From Chitinophaga dinghuensis (GTDB taxonomy: Bacteria; Bacteroidota; Bacteroidia; Chitinophagales; Chitinophagaceae): 64,000 nt of DNA. The notes beneath the pieces were generated by a model. That model made no database searches. It had not been told where the DNA came from and saw nothing but the letters and a program-made list of their open reading frames with translations. The position numbers and the translations under genes were made by a program. Location: contig NZ_QLMA01000007.1 of the NCBI RefSeq assembly GCF_003259435.1, positions 434,001 to 498,000 of the forward strand. Direction: 5' to 3'. Numbering within the stretch: the stretch's first letter is position 1; each line of letters opens with the position of its first letter. Below, piece by piece: positions 17,915-26,242 of this stretch.

Positions 17915-18424
17915 CTAATTCTTCCTCCATACAACTTTCGCCACCGCAGCTCCTCCATTTGTGGGTGTAGTTACCGTATACGTCAGCACATTATTTTTCA
18001 ATGAATAAGTACGCACTTGCGTAGTCCCCTCCCAATTTGGATAAAAAGCATGTTGGATACTGAATACAATTACCTGGTTGTTCTCATCAACAGTATAGGT
18101 TCCAAAATGAGCATTATTTCCACGCACTAACGCCGCATTTTCTTCCGCTGTGGCTTTATCTTTATCATTGGCTAGAACTTTACTTCGATTAGCTTTTAAT
18201 ATCTGAATCGCGTACGATCCTTCCTTTGTAAAGAGGAGCATTCCTACAGGATCTTCGCCATAAGGAGTCGTTTTACTGCCATCAGCACTTATATTTTCAA
18301 CGGAGACCAGCGACCAGGTGCCCCAAAATTGCTGCTGGTGCTTATTCACTGATATTCCTTTATTATTTTGTCCCTGTGCAAAAGAGAAGGATATCAAAAA
18401 GACGAGATATACAATGTTCTTCAT
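17915..18424 (-). CDS. Secreted lipocalin-like domain protein
   Basis: 169 aa with a cleavable signal peptide ending near F-A-Q-G-Q. The mature part has the lipocalin-like (PF13924-type) plan: F-W-G-T-W-S-L-V-S-V-E near the start, then G-M-L-L-F-T-K-E-G-S-Y-A-I-Q, G-T-Y-T-V-D-E and a final R-T-Y-S-L-K-N-N-V-L-T-Y strand. It probably binds a small hydrophobic ligand in the periplasm. It begins 6 bases after the stop of the short-chain dehydrogenase, so the two form an operon. Confidence 0.82.
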   Translation of the reverse strand: MKNIVYLVFLISFSFAQGQNNKGISVNKHQQQFWGTWSLVSVENISADGSKTTPYGEDPVGMLLFTKEGSYAIQILKANRSKVLANDKDKATAEENAALVRGNNAHFGTYTVDENNQVIVFSIQHAFYPNWEGTTQVRTYSLKNNVLTYTVTTPTNGGAAVAKVVWRKN

Positions 18425-18430
18425 TTTGAA

Positions 18431-19000
18431 TTAGCGTTTATTGTTATAACCTATTCTTATAATTTTCCCATTTATCGCTGTTTCAAGACATCTTACATAC
18501 GCCTCCGTTAATTCATCTCCACCAATATCCGAAACTTTAGAAGGGCTGATTACATTTAGTCTTATTCCTCTGGGCATTTCCTGTGCAGCAGCCATTACAA
18601 AGCTATTGATGGCTCCATTGACAAATGCTTTTCCCGACGACCCTTTAACTGGAAGCTCACCCATTTTTCCGGATATAAGTGTAAACGAACCATTATCATT
18701 CAGATACTGCATACCGGCAAGTACCAGGTTTATCTGTGGCCATAGCTTCTGCTGAATACCAACCATGAATTGCGCTTTATTCATGGCCGACAGGTTATCT
18801 GTAGCACTATCGCCTGCAGTACAAATAACTGCATCAATATTTGATACTTGTTTAAATAGATTTTCCACGGCAGTTTCTGAAGAGATATCTGCCATAATAG
18901 TCCCGGTGTTTCTTCCCACCGTGATGACTTCATGCTCTTTTAATGCTGCTGTAACTATCTTGCCTATAGCGCCACCTGCGCCAACTATTAAGATTTTCAT
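18431..19000 (-). CDS. Short-chain dehydrogenase/reductase
   Basis: 189 aa NAD(P)-binding protein. The N-terminus M-K-I-L-I-V-G-A-G-G-A-I-G-K has the Rossmann glycine motif; I-C-T-A-G-D is the NAG-like motif; S-G-K-M-G-E and a later G-K-A-F-V-N-G-A replace the usual S-Y-K catalytic set, the Tyr being absent at its expected place. It is short for the family (normally about 250 aa). ATG at 19000 is used; the frame extends upstream to 19024. It is divergent from the AraC regulator, which is the likely controller. Confidence 0.82.
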   Translation of the reverse strand: MKILIVGAGGAIGKIVTAALKEHEVITVGRNTGTIMADISSETAVENLFKQVSNIDAVICTAGDSATDNLSAMNKAQFMVGIQQKLWPQINLVLAGMQYLNDNGSFTLISGKMGELPVKGSSGKAFVNGAINSFVMAAAQEMPRGIRLNVISPSKVSDIGGDELTEAYVRCLETAINGKIIRIGYNNKR

Positions 19001-19087
19001 TTTTGTTATAATTTGTATTAGCAAAAATATACAAGGCGATGGTTGTTTCAGTTGTACATTGTTACGCTAATTTTGTATTTTTATAAC

Positions 19088-19933
19088 ATGGGGCGAGATA
19101 CTTTACATCAGCAATATGAAATCGAATGGAAGGAGTTACAGCGTTTTGAAAAACCTTTGAAACGCAATAATTTCTTTGAGCTTATCTATGTGATGGAAGG
19201 AACTGGCGTACAGGTTGTCAATAACCACCAGTTTAATTATCGGAAGGGAAATTTATTTCTATTAACTCCCAAGGACATTTACTCTTTTGATATTGACCAA
19301 AAGACCAGTTTCTTTTTTTTAAGATTTAATGAATCCTATATTAGAGAAAAATCGGGGAAGGATCAGGATACGGTGACGCATGTGGCCTACATTTTACAAA
19401 ATGCCAGCCACAGGCCGGGGTGTATCTTAAAGAATAAAACGGATAAACCTTTAATATTTTCACTGGTGAATGCTATCCTTGATGAACAGACCAGGCAACA
19501 GATCTATCATACTCGCATTTCAGAACAGATTATTAGTACCATCATTACAGTTGTGGCAAGAAATATTGCGTTAAAATTGCCCAAGAATATAAAGGAGAAC
19601 ACCGGTGAGCCTATTTTGGAAATATTGAATTATATACAACTTAATATTTTTGAACCCAGGAAACTTAAAACAGAGAATTTAAGCCGTCATTTTAATATTT
19701 CAACAAATTATTTGGGCAGATATTTTAAGAAGCAAACCGGAGAAACCCTTCAGAGCTATATTACTCATTACAAAATCAGATTGGTGGAAACCAGACTACT
19801 GCACAGTGATATGCGCATGAGTGAAATTGCCTATGAACTTAGCTTTACGGACGAAAGTCATCTAAACCGTACTTTTAAAAGGTATCATGGAATAAGTCCA
19901 ACAGCGTTTAAAAAAACGGGAAAGAAGGTATAA
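19088..19933 (+). CDS. AraC-family transcriptional regulator
   Basis: 281 aa. N-terminal cupin-like sensor (about 1-150) with G-T-G-V-Q-V-V-N-N-H and G-N-L-F-L-L-T-P-K-D-I; C-terminal pair of helix-turn-helix motifs (about 180-281) with L-S-R-H-F-N-I-S-T-N-Y-L-G-R-Y-F-K-K and the conserved I-A-Y-E-L-S-F-T-D-E-S-H-L-N-R-T-F-K-R-Y-H-G-I-S-P-T-A-F tail. Divergent from the SDR/lipocalin operon, 87 bases apart. ATG at 19088 is preferred over the upstream ATG at 19043. Confidence 0.9.
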   Translation: MGRDTLHQQYEIEWKELQRFEKPLKRNNFFELIYVMEGTGVQVVNNHQFNYRKGNLFLLTPKDIYSFDIDQKTSFFFLRFNESYIREKSGKDQDTVTHVAYILQNASHRPGCILKNKTDKPLIFSLVNAILDEQTRQQIYHTRISEQIISTIITVVARNIALKLPKNIKENTGEPILEILNYIQLNIFEPRKLKTENLSRHFNISTNYLGRYFKKQTGETLQSYITHYKIRLVETRLLHSDMRMSEIAYELSFTDESHLNRTFKRYHGISPTAFKKTGKKV

Positions 19934-19983
19934 CAGGAGAGAAGCTGAACAACTAGTATAAAGGGTAATGCATTTAATATCGA

Positions 19984-20011
19984 TACGGGGAGTGGTTGGC
20001 CGCTCCCCGTA
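19984..20011. terminator. Bidirectional hairpin between convergent genes
   Basis: A 9-bp stem (TACGGGGAG and complement) with 10-base loop lies between the convergent AraC and metalloprotease genes. No clear T-run follows. Confidence 0.5.
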
Positions 20012-20055
20012 CTATTAGGATAAGTTGTTCGCTCCAAATCTCCCTATACTACTAC

Positions 20056-20823
20056 TTATTGCGGATATAATATCTGTGTAGCAAGGATATCCCATGTTGT
20101 AAATCCATTCCATGGCAGCACGGTTGAATTCATCACGGAGTTAGGGTCTGAATTCGGCGTTCCTGGTATTAATGTACCGTTGGTCTGGTTGGTATGATGG
20201 AAGCCTATTGTATGACCAAATTCATGGGTGATGGCAAACAGCTGCTGAGTAGCAGAAAGAGTATTATACTTGGAATTAATTTCAACAGTTACCCCTGGTT
20301 TGGTATCTGATGCTGGGAGGTAGGCTCTCGCGATCCAGTTGGCATCTTCATAACCCATGAAAACCCGGGTGTTGGCGCTTGTAGCCGAGGATACAATAGA
20401 CATTCCCAATCGGGTGCCATTCACGGCGTTCCAGTTGCTTACCGCACCTTCGATGGCTGTTCTCCAAACAGGAGGGATGGTGGGCTCAAGGTAAAACTTG
20501 ATGTTGGTGTTGTAGGCATTACCTACAATGTAAGGGCCGCGTCGTTGTTCTGTTTTAGGCCCTGTTTTCGAGTCCGCAACACGCAGTTTAAGGTCGGAAA
20601 TGGTGATGATAATGTCATCTTCAATAATAACACGATCTTTTTCGAAGACAATATGCTGTCGGTCAAATCCCTGATTGGCCAGGTAGGTCGTCATTTCTTC
20701 TACTGTAGGAGCTGGTGATGGGTCGTTCAATGCCGTGTCTTTCTTGGAGCAGGAGGAGAAGAAGAGGGTTAAAGAGGCAATACAGACGATTGCACTAATG
20801 TAAAATCCATTAGAGTGTTTCAT
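20056..20823 (-). CDS. Secreted HEFGH-type metallopeptidase lipoprotein
   Basis: 255 aa. Lipobox L-F-F-S-S-C (Cys near residue 25). The zinc motif H-E-F-G-H-T-I-G-F-H-H (around residue 199) is the metzincin HExxHxxxxxH. The pro-region (E-E-M-T-T-Y-L-A-N-Q-G-F, then I-I-E-D-D-I) resembles that of the protein at 15000, so the two are paralogues about 5 kb apart with different zinc-helix residues (HEIGH against HEFGH). Extracellular protein degradation is the likely role. Confidence 0.82.
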   Translation of the reverse strand: MKHSNGFYISAIVCIASLTLFFSSCSKKDTALNDPSPAPTVEEMTTYLANQGFDRQHIVFEKDRVIIEDDIIITISDLKLRVADSKTGPKTEQRRGPYIVGNAYNTNIKFYLEPTIPPVWRTAIEGAVSNWNAVNGTRLGMSIVSSATSANTRVFMGYEDANWIARAYLPASDTKPGVTVEINSKYNTLSATQQLFAITHEFGHTIGFHHTNQTNGTLIPGTPNSDPNSVMNSTVLPWNGFTTWDILATQILYPQ

Positions 20824-20955
20824 GCTAGACAGATTATTAGGTTAAGTAATAAAGTTTGAATAACTAACTAAAACTAATGCCTGTGACCAGTAATCTAATG
20901 GCAGTTAGATTATAGATCTAACAATTCATTTTTTCAAATACACTTAAAGTAGAAC

Positions 20956-21085
20956 TGTTTTGTGTATCCTTTTAGATTCGTTTTGTATGATTTACCTTTT
21001 AATGGCAAAAATGGAAAAGCCGCTTAAATCATTGGATTTAAGCGGCTTTGATTTCTTTTACAGTGATCCCGGTCGGACAATTCCC
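20956..21085. repeat. Island repeat R1 (tRNA-Lys downstream sequence and degraded tRNA end)
   Basis: Shares with R2 and R3 the run TTTTGTGTATCCTTTT, AGATTCGTTTTGTATGATTT, and a terminator hairpin (21016-21049: stem AAAGCCGCTTAAATC). After it, GTGATCCCGGTCGGAC (21065-21080) is a mutated copy of the tRNA-Lys 3' end that follows R3. R1 lacks one GTATCC unit present in R2 and R3. It marks the left edge of the island. Confidence 0.75.
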
Positions 21086-21210
21086 GAACTTATTTCCCAA
21101 ACATTTAAAGTTCCTGTATGAACTTAAAAATGTGATATTCAACTAGGTGCTTTAATTCCCGCTGATCATCTTCCGGAAAATATATATTTCTTCTTTTCTT
21201 ACAATTTCAC

Positions 21211-21534
21211 TTACTCCAGGTCCTCAATAATACTATCATCTATGACGATATCCTCCTCCATTATCATTAATTTAGCGCCAACATAATTGGCAAGATGTAA
21301 TAATTCCCTCAAATGTTCTATAGTAGTAGGTTTTTGAATTTCGATACTGATATCCCCGGCATCCTCATGATAGAAGATCATCAATTCATGATACCCTTCC
21401 TCAAAGTTATAATCCACCAATGCCTGTTTCTTATTCAGCTTATCTATTATATTCTGTCTGTGCGATTCTGGAAATTTATCAATATTCTGTAATGTTGCAA
21501 TCCCACCTTGTGTTTCTAATCGGCCAGCTTCCAT
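21211..21534 (-). CDS. Hypothetical island protein, tandem family member 1
   Basis: 107 aa acidic protein. The stretch Y-H-E-L-M-I-F-Y-H-E-D-A-G-D-I-S-I-E-I-Q-K, then T-T-I-E-H-L-R-E-L-L-H-L-A-N-Y-V, recurs in the neighbour at 21516 and the broken copy at 22000. No known family. Its start overlaps the end of the upstream paralogue by 19 bases. No signal peptide, so cytoplasmic. It could be an immunity or accessory protein, but nothing in the sequence decides. Confidence 0.65.
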   Translation of the reverse strand: MEAGRLETQGGIATLQNIDKFPESHRQNIIDKLNKKQALVDYNFEEGYHELMIFYHEDAGDISIEIQKPTTIEHLRELLHLANYVGAKLMIMEEDIVIDDSIIEDLE

Positions 21535-21881
21535 AACTTCAGCAGATGCCTCAAAACGGCAGGCCTTTGTCTTTCCATTTCCACAGCTATCTGACTTCTG
21601 TCATTACAATAGCGGATACTCATTTCATATTCGCCTGTTTCACCCTCCATAAATGCATATGCCTTTTTCTTTTGATGGTCATCTAATATCTGCGCTCTGA
21701 TGGCCGCTGAAAACTCATCAATTTGCTGTAATATTTCTCTGCCTTTTTCGGTATCTTCTGCCCACCTGCATTCGTCCGAATTGGCGATAAATGCTGCGAA
21801 TTTTGAGTAGTCAATTTTATTTTCTCCGTCTTCTAAAAAGAATTTTCTTTCTTTAGAAATTACCAGGTTATTTATATACAT
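21516..21881 (-). CDS. Hypothetical island protein, tandem family member 2
   Basis: 121 aa, acidic, paralogous to the gene downstream. The second half has Y-E-M-S-I-R-Y-C-N-D-R-S-Q-I-A-V-E-M followed by L-R-H-L-L-K-L-W-K-L-A-D, aligning with the T-T-I-E-H-L-R-E-L-L region of member 1. ATG at 21881 is preferred to the TTG at 21890. No domain recognised. Confidence 0.62.
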   Translation of the reverse strand: MYINNLVISKERKFFLEDGENKIDYSKFAAFIANSDECRWAEDTEKGREILQQIDEFSAAIRAQILDDHQKKKAYAFMEGETGEYEMSIRYCNDRSQIAVEMERQRPAVLRHLLKLWKLAD

Positions 21882-21999
21882 AGGTGTCAATTGAATTCAA
21901 CTAAAAAACATTTATGTTCAAATGCTTTGAACAAACGGAAGATTATCACTGGTGAAGTAATATATCGCGGGCTTTCAGACATTTTATCTCCAATAGTCA

Positions 22000-22172
22000 T
22001 CAAATAAGCTCTACATAATTGGCTAACTTAAGTATTTCGCGTAAATGCTCTATAGTAGTAGGCGTTTGCAGTTGTACCCCTATCTGACTTCAGTCACTAC
22101 GATAAAGGACCATCATTTCATAATAATCTTCCTCACGTTTTCCTCCCATGTACCTGTTGGGATTGGCGGGTT
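22000..22172 (-). pseudogene. Third tandem paralogue, stopped by a nonsense codon
   Basis: Minus-strand translation gives E-E-D-Y-Y-E-M-M-V-L-Y-R-S-D, a TGA, then S-Q-I-G-V-Q-L-Q-T-P-T-T-I-E-H-L-R-E-I-L-K-L-A-N-Y-V-E and a stop at 22000. In the neighbour the same column reads C-N-D-R-S-Q-I, so the TGA replaces Arg, as a CGA to TGA change would. The N-terminal part is also lost or frameshifted. Confidence 0.7.
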
Positions 22173-22384
22173 TTCTTCACAAAATACTCTATGATACCGC
22201 AGGAAGAACGGAATTACTTGTGGGAAAAGCTGACACAGCAGCCTTGCGCCTTGGATACATAATAAACTGTTAAAAGATTGCATACTTGGTGAAATCCGTG
22301 ATTAGGATACATCAATCTGAGATTTGGATATCATAAAGATACAGGATTGATTGACCTTTGTATCGTTATTAAAAGCAATTAAGA

Positions 22385-23311
22385 ATGTCATCACAAAACT
22401 GGAATGCAGATAATATTCCTTCACAAACAGGAAAAACTATTTTAATCACGGGAGCAAACAGCGGGCTTGGTCTGGAAGCTGCTAAAGTATTGAGTGGAAA
22501 AGGCGCTCACGTAATCATGACCGCCCGTAATATGGCAAGCGGCAAAGAAGCTGTTTCCAAAATCAAAAAAGAAAATCCTAATGCCAGGTTAGATCTTATG
22601 CGACTGGATCTATCCGACTTTGCTTCGATACATCAATTTTCGGAAGAGTTTCATAAGAAATATTCAAAATTAGATATCTATATACAAAACGCAGGTGTAA
22701 TGACACCGGTAAACCACGAACTGACAAGGGAGGGGTTTGAACTTCAGTTCGGTACAAACCACTTAGGTCATTTTTTGTTGACAGGTTTGCTGCTCGATAT
22801 TGTAAAAAACACACCGAATGCCCGTATTGCAATTCAGTCCAGTCTTATACACAAGCTTAAAACGGGAAAACCGGATATCCATTTCGATGACCTGAATTTC
22901 GACAAGGGTTACAATAAACAAATTGCCTACGCACAGAGCAAGCTGGCAAACCTGTTATTTGCTTATGAACTGGATAGAAAGCTGAAAGCTCATAACATCA
23001 ATGCAACGGTGGCAGCAGCCCATCCTGGTTATACAAAGACCAATCTGGCAAGACACACCGGCTTTTTTATCCAGGTAATTTTCGCTAATATATTGGCACA
23101 AAAAGTTGAGATTGGTACCTTGCCGATATTAAGGGCAGCAGCAGACTCAAACGTAAAAGGTGGTGAATATTTTGGACCTACAAAAATGCGTGAAATGCGT
23201 GGATATCCGGAATTGGTAAGATCGAGCGACAAATCCTATGACAGGGATCTGGCAAGGAGATTGTGGGAAGTTTCAGAGGAACTGACCGGGGTAACTTATA
23301 ATTTCAGCTAA
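22385..23311 (+). CDS. Short-chain dehydrogenase/reductase (retinol-dehydrogenase-like)
   Basis: 308 aa classical-to-extended SDR. Cofactor motif T-G-A-N-S-G-L-G at residues 22-29, D-L-S-D after beta-3, Q-N-A-G-V-M for NAG, catalytic Ser in Q-S-S-L-I-H-K, and Y-A-Q-S-K near residue 185, then A-A-H-P-G-Y-T-K-T-N. The layout matches oxidoreductases annotated as retinol dehydrogenase-like in bacteria. The AraC gene follows one base after its stop, so they are one transcript. The substrate is unknown. Confidence 0.9.
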   Translation: MSSQNWNADNIPSQTGKTILITGANSGLGLEAAKVLSGKGAHVIMTARNMASGKEAVSKIKKENPNARLDLMRLDLSDFASIHQFSEEFHKKYSKLDIYIQNAGVMTPVNHELTREGFELQFGTNHLGHFLLTGLLLDIVKNTPNARIAIQSSLIHKLKTGKPDIHFDDLNFDKGYNKQIAYAQSKLANLLFAYELDRKLKAHNINATVAAAHPGYTKTNLARHTGFFIQVIFANILAQKVEIGTLPILRAAADSNVKGGEYFGPTKMREMRGYPELVRSSDKSYDRDLARRLWEVSEELTGVTYNFS

Positions 23312-23312
23312 A

Positions 23313-24236
23313 ATGAGCAGTAAAGATAATAAATTCCTGATCATCAATTCAGTTTCAGAATTGCATAAAATTATGGGGATGCCAAAACCAAAGCATCCCC
23401 TGGTTAGCCTGATCAATTGTGCTGATATCAATCCTTCAGTGAAGAAGGAGGCCACCAACATCGTTGCGAATTTTTATACAGTTTCCATGAAGCGGTGTAT
23501 TGACTGTAAATTCAGGTATGGACAGAACTATTATGATTTTAATGAGGGGGTTCTGGTATTTATGGAACCAGGACAGATTGTATCATCCTCCACTCCAATC
23601 GGAAATGCAATGCCAGACGGCTGGCTGCTTGTCTTCCATCCCGACCTCATCAGGAATTATACGGTAGGGAAAAACATAAAAAAATACACCTTCTTCTCAT
23701 ACGCAGTAAATGAGGCACTGCATCTTTCCGATGAAGAGGAAAAGATGCTCATTGAAATTTTTAAGAATATCGAGCGGGAATATAACCATTCCATCGATCA
23801 GTTCAGTCAGGATGTAATGGTTTCACAGATCGAGCTTTTGCTCAATTATTCCAACCGTTACTACAATCGGCAGTTCCTTACACGCAAAACGGCCAGCAGT
23901 GATGTGCTTACCAAAATGCAAGCCTTGCTTGATGAATATTTTTCAGGCAATAAAATACAGGAATTGGGAATGCCGACAGTTCAGTATTTTGCCGATCAAC
24001 TGAACGTATCATCGAACTATTTAAGCGATATGTTGCGGACGATAACCGGCCAGAGTACGCAACAACATATCCATAACAAATTGATAGAAGTGGCCAAAAA
24101 TATTCTGGCAACGACCAATCTTTCTGTCAGTGAAATTGCGTACCGTCTAGGCTTTGAATATCCCCAGTCATTCAATAAATTATTTAAGACAAAAACGAAT
24201 GTTTCACCGCTTGAATACCGGGCATCTTTTAGTTAG
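23313..24236 (+). CDS. AraC-family transcriptional regulator
   Basis: 307 aa. N-terminal effector domain of about 190 residues with cupin-like strands (G-V-L-V-F-M-E-P-G-Q-I); C-terminal double HTH of about 100 residues: Y-F-A-D-Q-L-N-V-S-S-N-Y-L-S-D-M-L-R and I-A-Y-R-L-G-F-E-Y-P-Q-S-F-N-K-L-F-K. It starts one base after the SDR stop codon, an arrangement in which the regulator is co-translated with its probable target and may autoregulate. Confidence 0.9.
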   Translation: MSSKDNKFLIINSVSELHKIMGMPKPKHPLVSLINCADINPSVKKEATNIVANFYTVSMKRCIDCKFRYGQNYYDFNEGVLVFMEPGQIVSSSTPIGNAMPDGWLLVFHPDLIRNYTVGKNIKKYTFFSYAVNEALHLSDEEEKMLIEIFKNIEREYNHSIDQFSQDVMVSQIELLLNYSNRYYNRQFLTRKTASSDVLTKMQALLDEYFSGNKIQELGMPTVQYFADQLNVSSNYLSDMLRTITGQSTQQHIHNKLIEVAKNILATTNLSVSEIAYRLGFEYPQSFNKLFKTKTNVSPLEYRASFS

Positions 24237-24772
24237 ATATCCATGAAAAATATCAAAAAAATCCCGACGTTGTACCAGTTTCCTTTTCAGTAATACATTC
24301 AATACTTTTCAGTATGAGTAGGCTGATCAGCCCATATCCTATAATGCCAAGTATCGATATTTGACACACGTTAAATCATTACGCCTTTACCTCATTGGCA
24401 TCATTTTTAATTTTTTCACGATGGTTGTATATCCCATTTCGATAATGAGGCAACACCCATTAAAGCGTTTCACGATCTGATTCTAATTCTTTTAATGTTT
24501 AGGTTAGCATTTTTGGAGTTATCCCAACCATCGCTCTGTTAAACTCTCCATACCTGAGACACCCTTCTCTAAGTACCCATAAAATTCGACCTTCCACCTA
24601 TTCGCTGAAAAGCATAATCGACGGCACTATATGCCTTTTTAATATTTTTTCATTTTTTAAAAATTTAAAGCATTGATAATCAACTTTGCTATGTTTTTAG
24701 TATGTAGCCTACTTTATTTTATGTACTTACTCTAAAGTTATTATATACTTTTATTTGTAAAAACTTTAAATA
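24237..24772. other. AT-rich intergenic region
   Basis: 536 bases with no credible gene between the AraC regulator and the CPBP protease. AT-rich near the right end, where the promoter of the protease gene should lie; no clean TAnnTTTG box was found. Confidence 0.5.
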
Positions 24773-25627
24773 ATGAATGTAACTATCAAAAGAGTGCTGC
24801 ATTTTCCAATAACAAAAATTATCATTGGAATTGTCGTCTGTTTTTCTCTATTTGTATTAATTCAAAACTTTGTATTAAAGCTATTTTTTCATAGTATTAT
24901 TCACGATAAAAGTATTGCCGACCCAATTATTCACTGTGTTTCTTTTATAGTTTTATTAGCCACTTATTACTATTTATTCCGTTTGTATGATAAAAGAAAA
25001 ATAACAGAACTATCCATAAAATATTTACCCAAAGAAATGTTTGGAGGGTTTTTCTTTGGTTTTTTTACAATTTCATTATCTATTTTCATTTTATACTTAT
25101 TAGGGTACTATCAGGCTATTAGTATTACAACAACTCACTACTCCATAAAGCTTTTTACGGTATTAATGCTTGCGGCCTTAGTCGAAGACTTATTTCATAG
25201 AGGATTAATAATAAGGGTCTGTGAAAATTGGTTAGGGACTAATCCAGCCCTTGTTATTGGAATGTTAGTAGAGCTTCAGCATATTTTTAATTCTAATTCC
25301 AACTTATTTAGCCTTTTTTTTGATTTAATTTGGGGGTTTACTATGGCGATGATGTTTATTTATACTAAAAGAATATGGTTGCCTTTTTTCTTCCATTTAG
25401 GTTGGAATTTTTCTCAGCCTTTTTATGGCTCGAATCTTACAGGGTTAAATGATATGGGCAGTATCATTCAATCAAAATTTAATGGTCCGGAATTATTAAC
25501 AGGTGGTGCAGTTGGAATTGAGGGGTCAATTTTTACAGCATCTTTTTTATTGCTTATTGGAATAGCACTTTATTATCGTGCAAAAAAAGAAGGCAAAATC
25601 GTAAAAAGCAAGCTGTTTAAAAGATGA
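24773..25627 (+). CDS. CPBP-family intramembrane metalloprotease
   Basis: 284 aa, at least seven hydrophobic helices. Motif 1 is E138-D-L-F-H-R143-G where the family has E-E-x-x-x-R; motif 2 keeps the His in V-E-L-Q-H170; motif 3 is H208-L-G-W-N212. CPBP (CAAX/Abi) proteases serve prenyl-protein processing or, in bacteria, bacteriocin self-immunity and stress. The second Glu of motif 1 is Asp, which may be tolerated. The gene is strikingly AT-rich compared with the core, consistent with island cargo. It ends 38 bases before the integrase remnant. Confidence 0.82.
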   Translation: MNVTIKRVLHFPITKIIIGIVVCFSLFVLIQNFVLKLFFHSIIHDKSIADPIIHCVSFIVLLATYYYLFRLYDKRKITELSIKYLPKEMFGGFFFGFFTISLSIFILYLLGYYQAISITTTHYSIKLFTVLMLAALVEDLFHRGLIIRVCENWLGTNPALVIGMLVELQHIFNSNSNLFSLFFDLIWGFTMAMMFIYTKRIWLPFFFHLGWNFSQPFYGSNLTGLNDMGSIIQSKFNGPELLTGGAVGIEGSIFTASFLLLIGIALYYRAKKEGKIVKSKLFKR

Positions 25628-25665
25628 ATTTATACGATGCCTTTTTAGGTCTTGACAACTATTTT

Positions 25666-25851
25666 TCACCGAGGATTATTGGTGAAGTAAATGACCAATA
25701 TATTTGCCGGGTCAACTTTATAGCCCGGTAAAAAAACATCTCTGGAAAAACCCGTAACAGTAATACGGACACAGATAGTAGCCTTTCCGTTGGAATTATT
25801 GTTATCGTACCGGAGATGAAAGAGGATTGATAAATCTCGACTTACTTTCAT
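25666..25851 (-). pseudogene. Tyrosine integrase, N-terminal remnant (copy at R2)
   Basis: The 61 codons from ATG 25851 encode M-K-V-S-R-D-L-S-I-L-F-H-L-R-Y-D-N-N-N, then G-K-A-T-I-C-V-R-I-T-V, the Arm-DNA-binding N-terminus of Bacteroidota tyrosine recombinases. It stops soon after and no SAM-like or catalytic domain follows. The same N-terminus, with frameshifts, stands at R3. It is a truncated integrase. Confidence 0.75.
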
Positions 25852-25859
25852 AGTCAAAT

Positions 25860-26070
25860 AAGTTTTGGGCTACCGATTTGGGTTTTGTTTGTTTCGGTTT
25901 TCAAGTCCTAAAACCCTTTGCCGATAAGTATCTACCAGAAAAAGGATACACTAACTTAGATTTTTTTTGTGTATCCTTTTATGTATCCTTTCAGATTCGT
26001 TTTGTATGATTTACCTTTTAATGGTAAAAACAAAAAAGCCGCTTAAATCGGGTGATTTAAGCGGCTTTAA
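25860..26070. repeat. Island repeat R2
   Basis: Homologous to R3 through the integrase upstream region, both GTATCC arms, AGATTCGTTTTGTATGATTT and the hairpin at 26035-26068 (stem AAAGCCGCTTAAATC, loop GGT). A pair AAAAGGATACAC (25940-25951) and GTGTATCCTTTT (25969-25980) forms an inverted repeat, plausibly integrase arm sites. The tRNA 3' end is missing here. Confidence 0.78.
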
Positions 26071-26242
26071 TAACCGTTCAACTTCAGCAGCAGAAACCGC
26101 ACATTTAAATTTTACCTCAACATCCCTTGTATGTTGGAAAATAAAAATGATGGTATCAGCGACAACGTCACAATAGAATTGATTTCTATAATCAGTATTT
26201 ATGAAATAAGAACGGTTTTACACACGATCATCTTTTTAAAGA

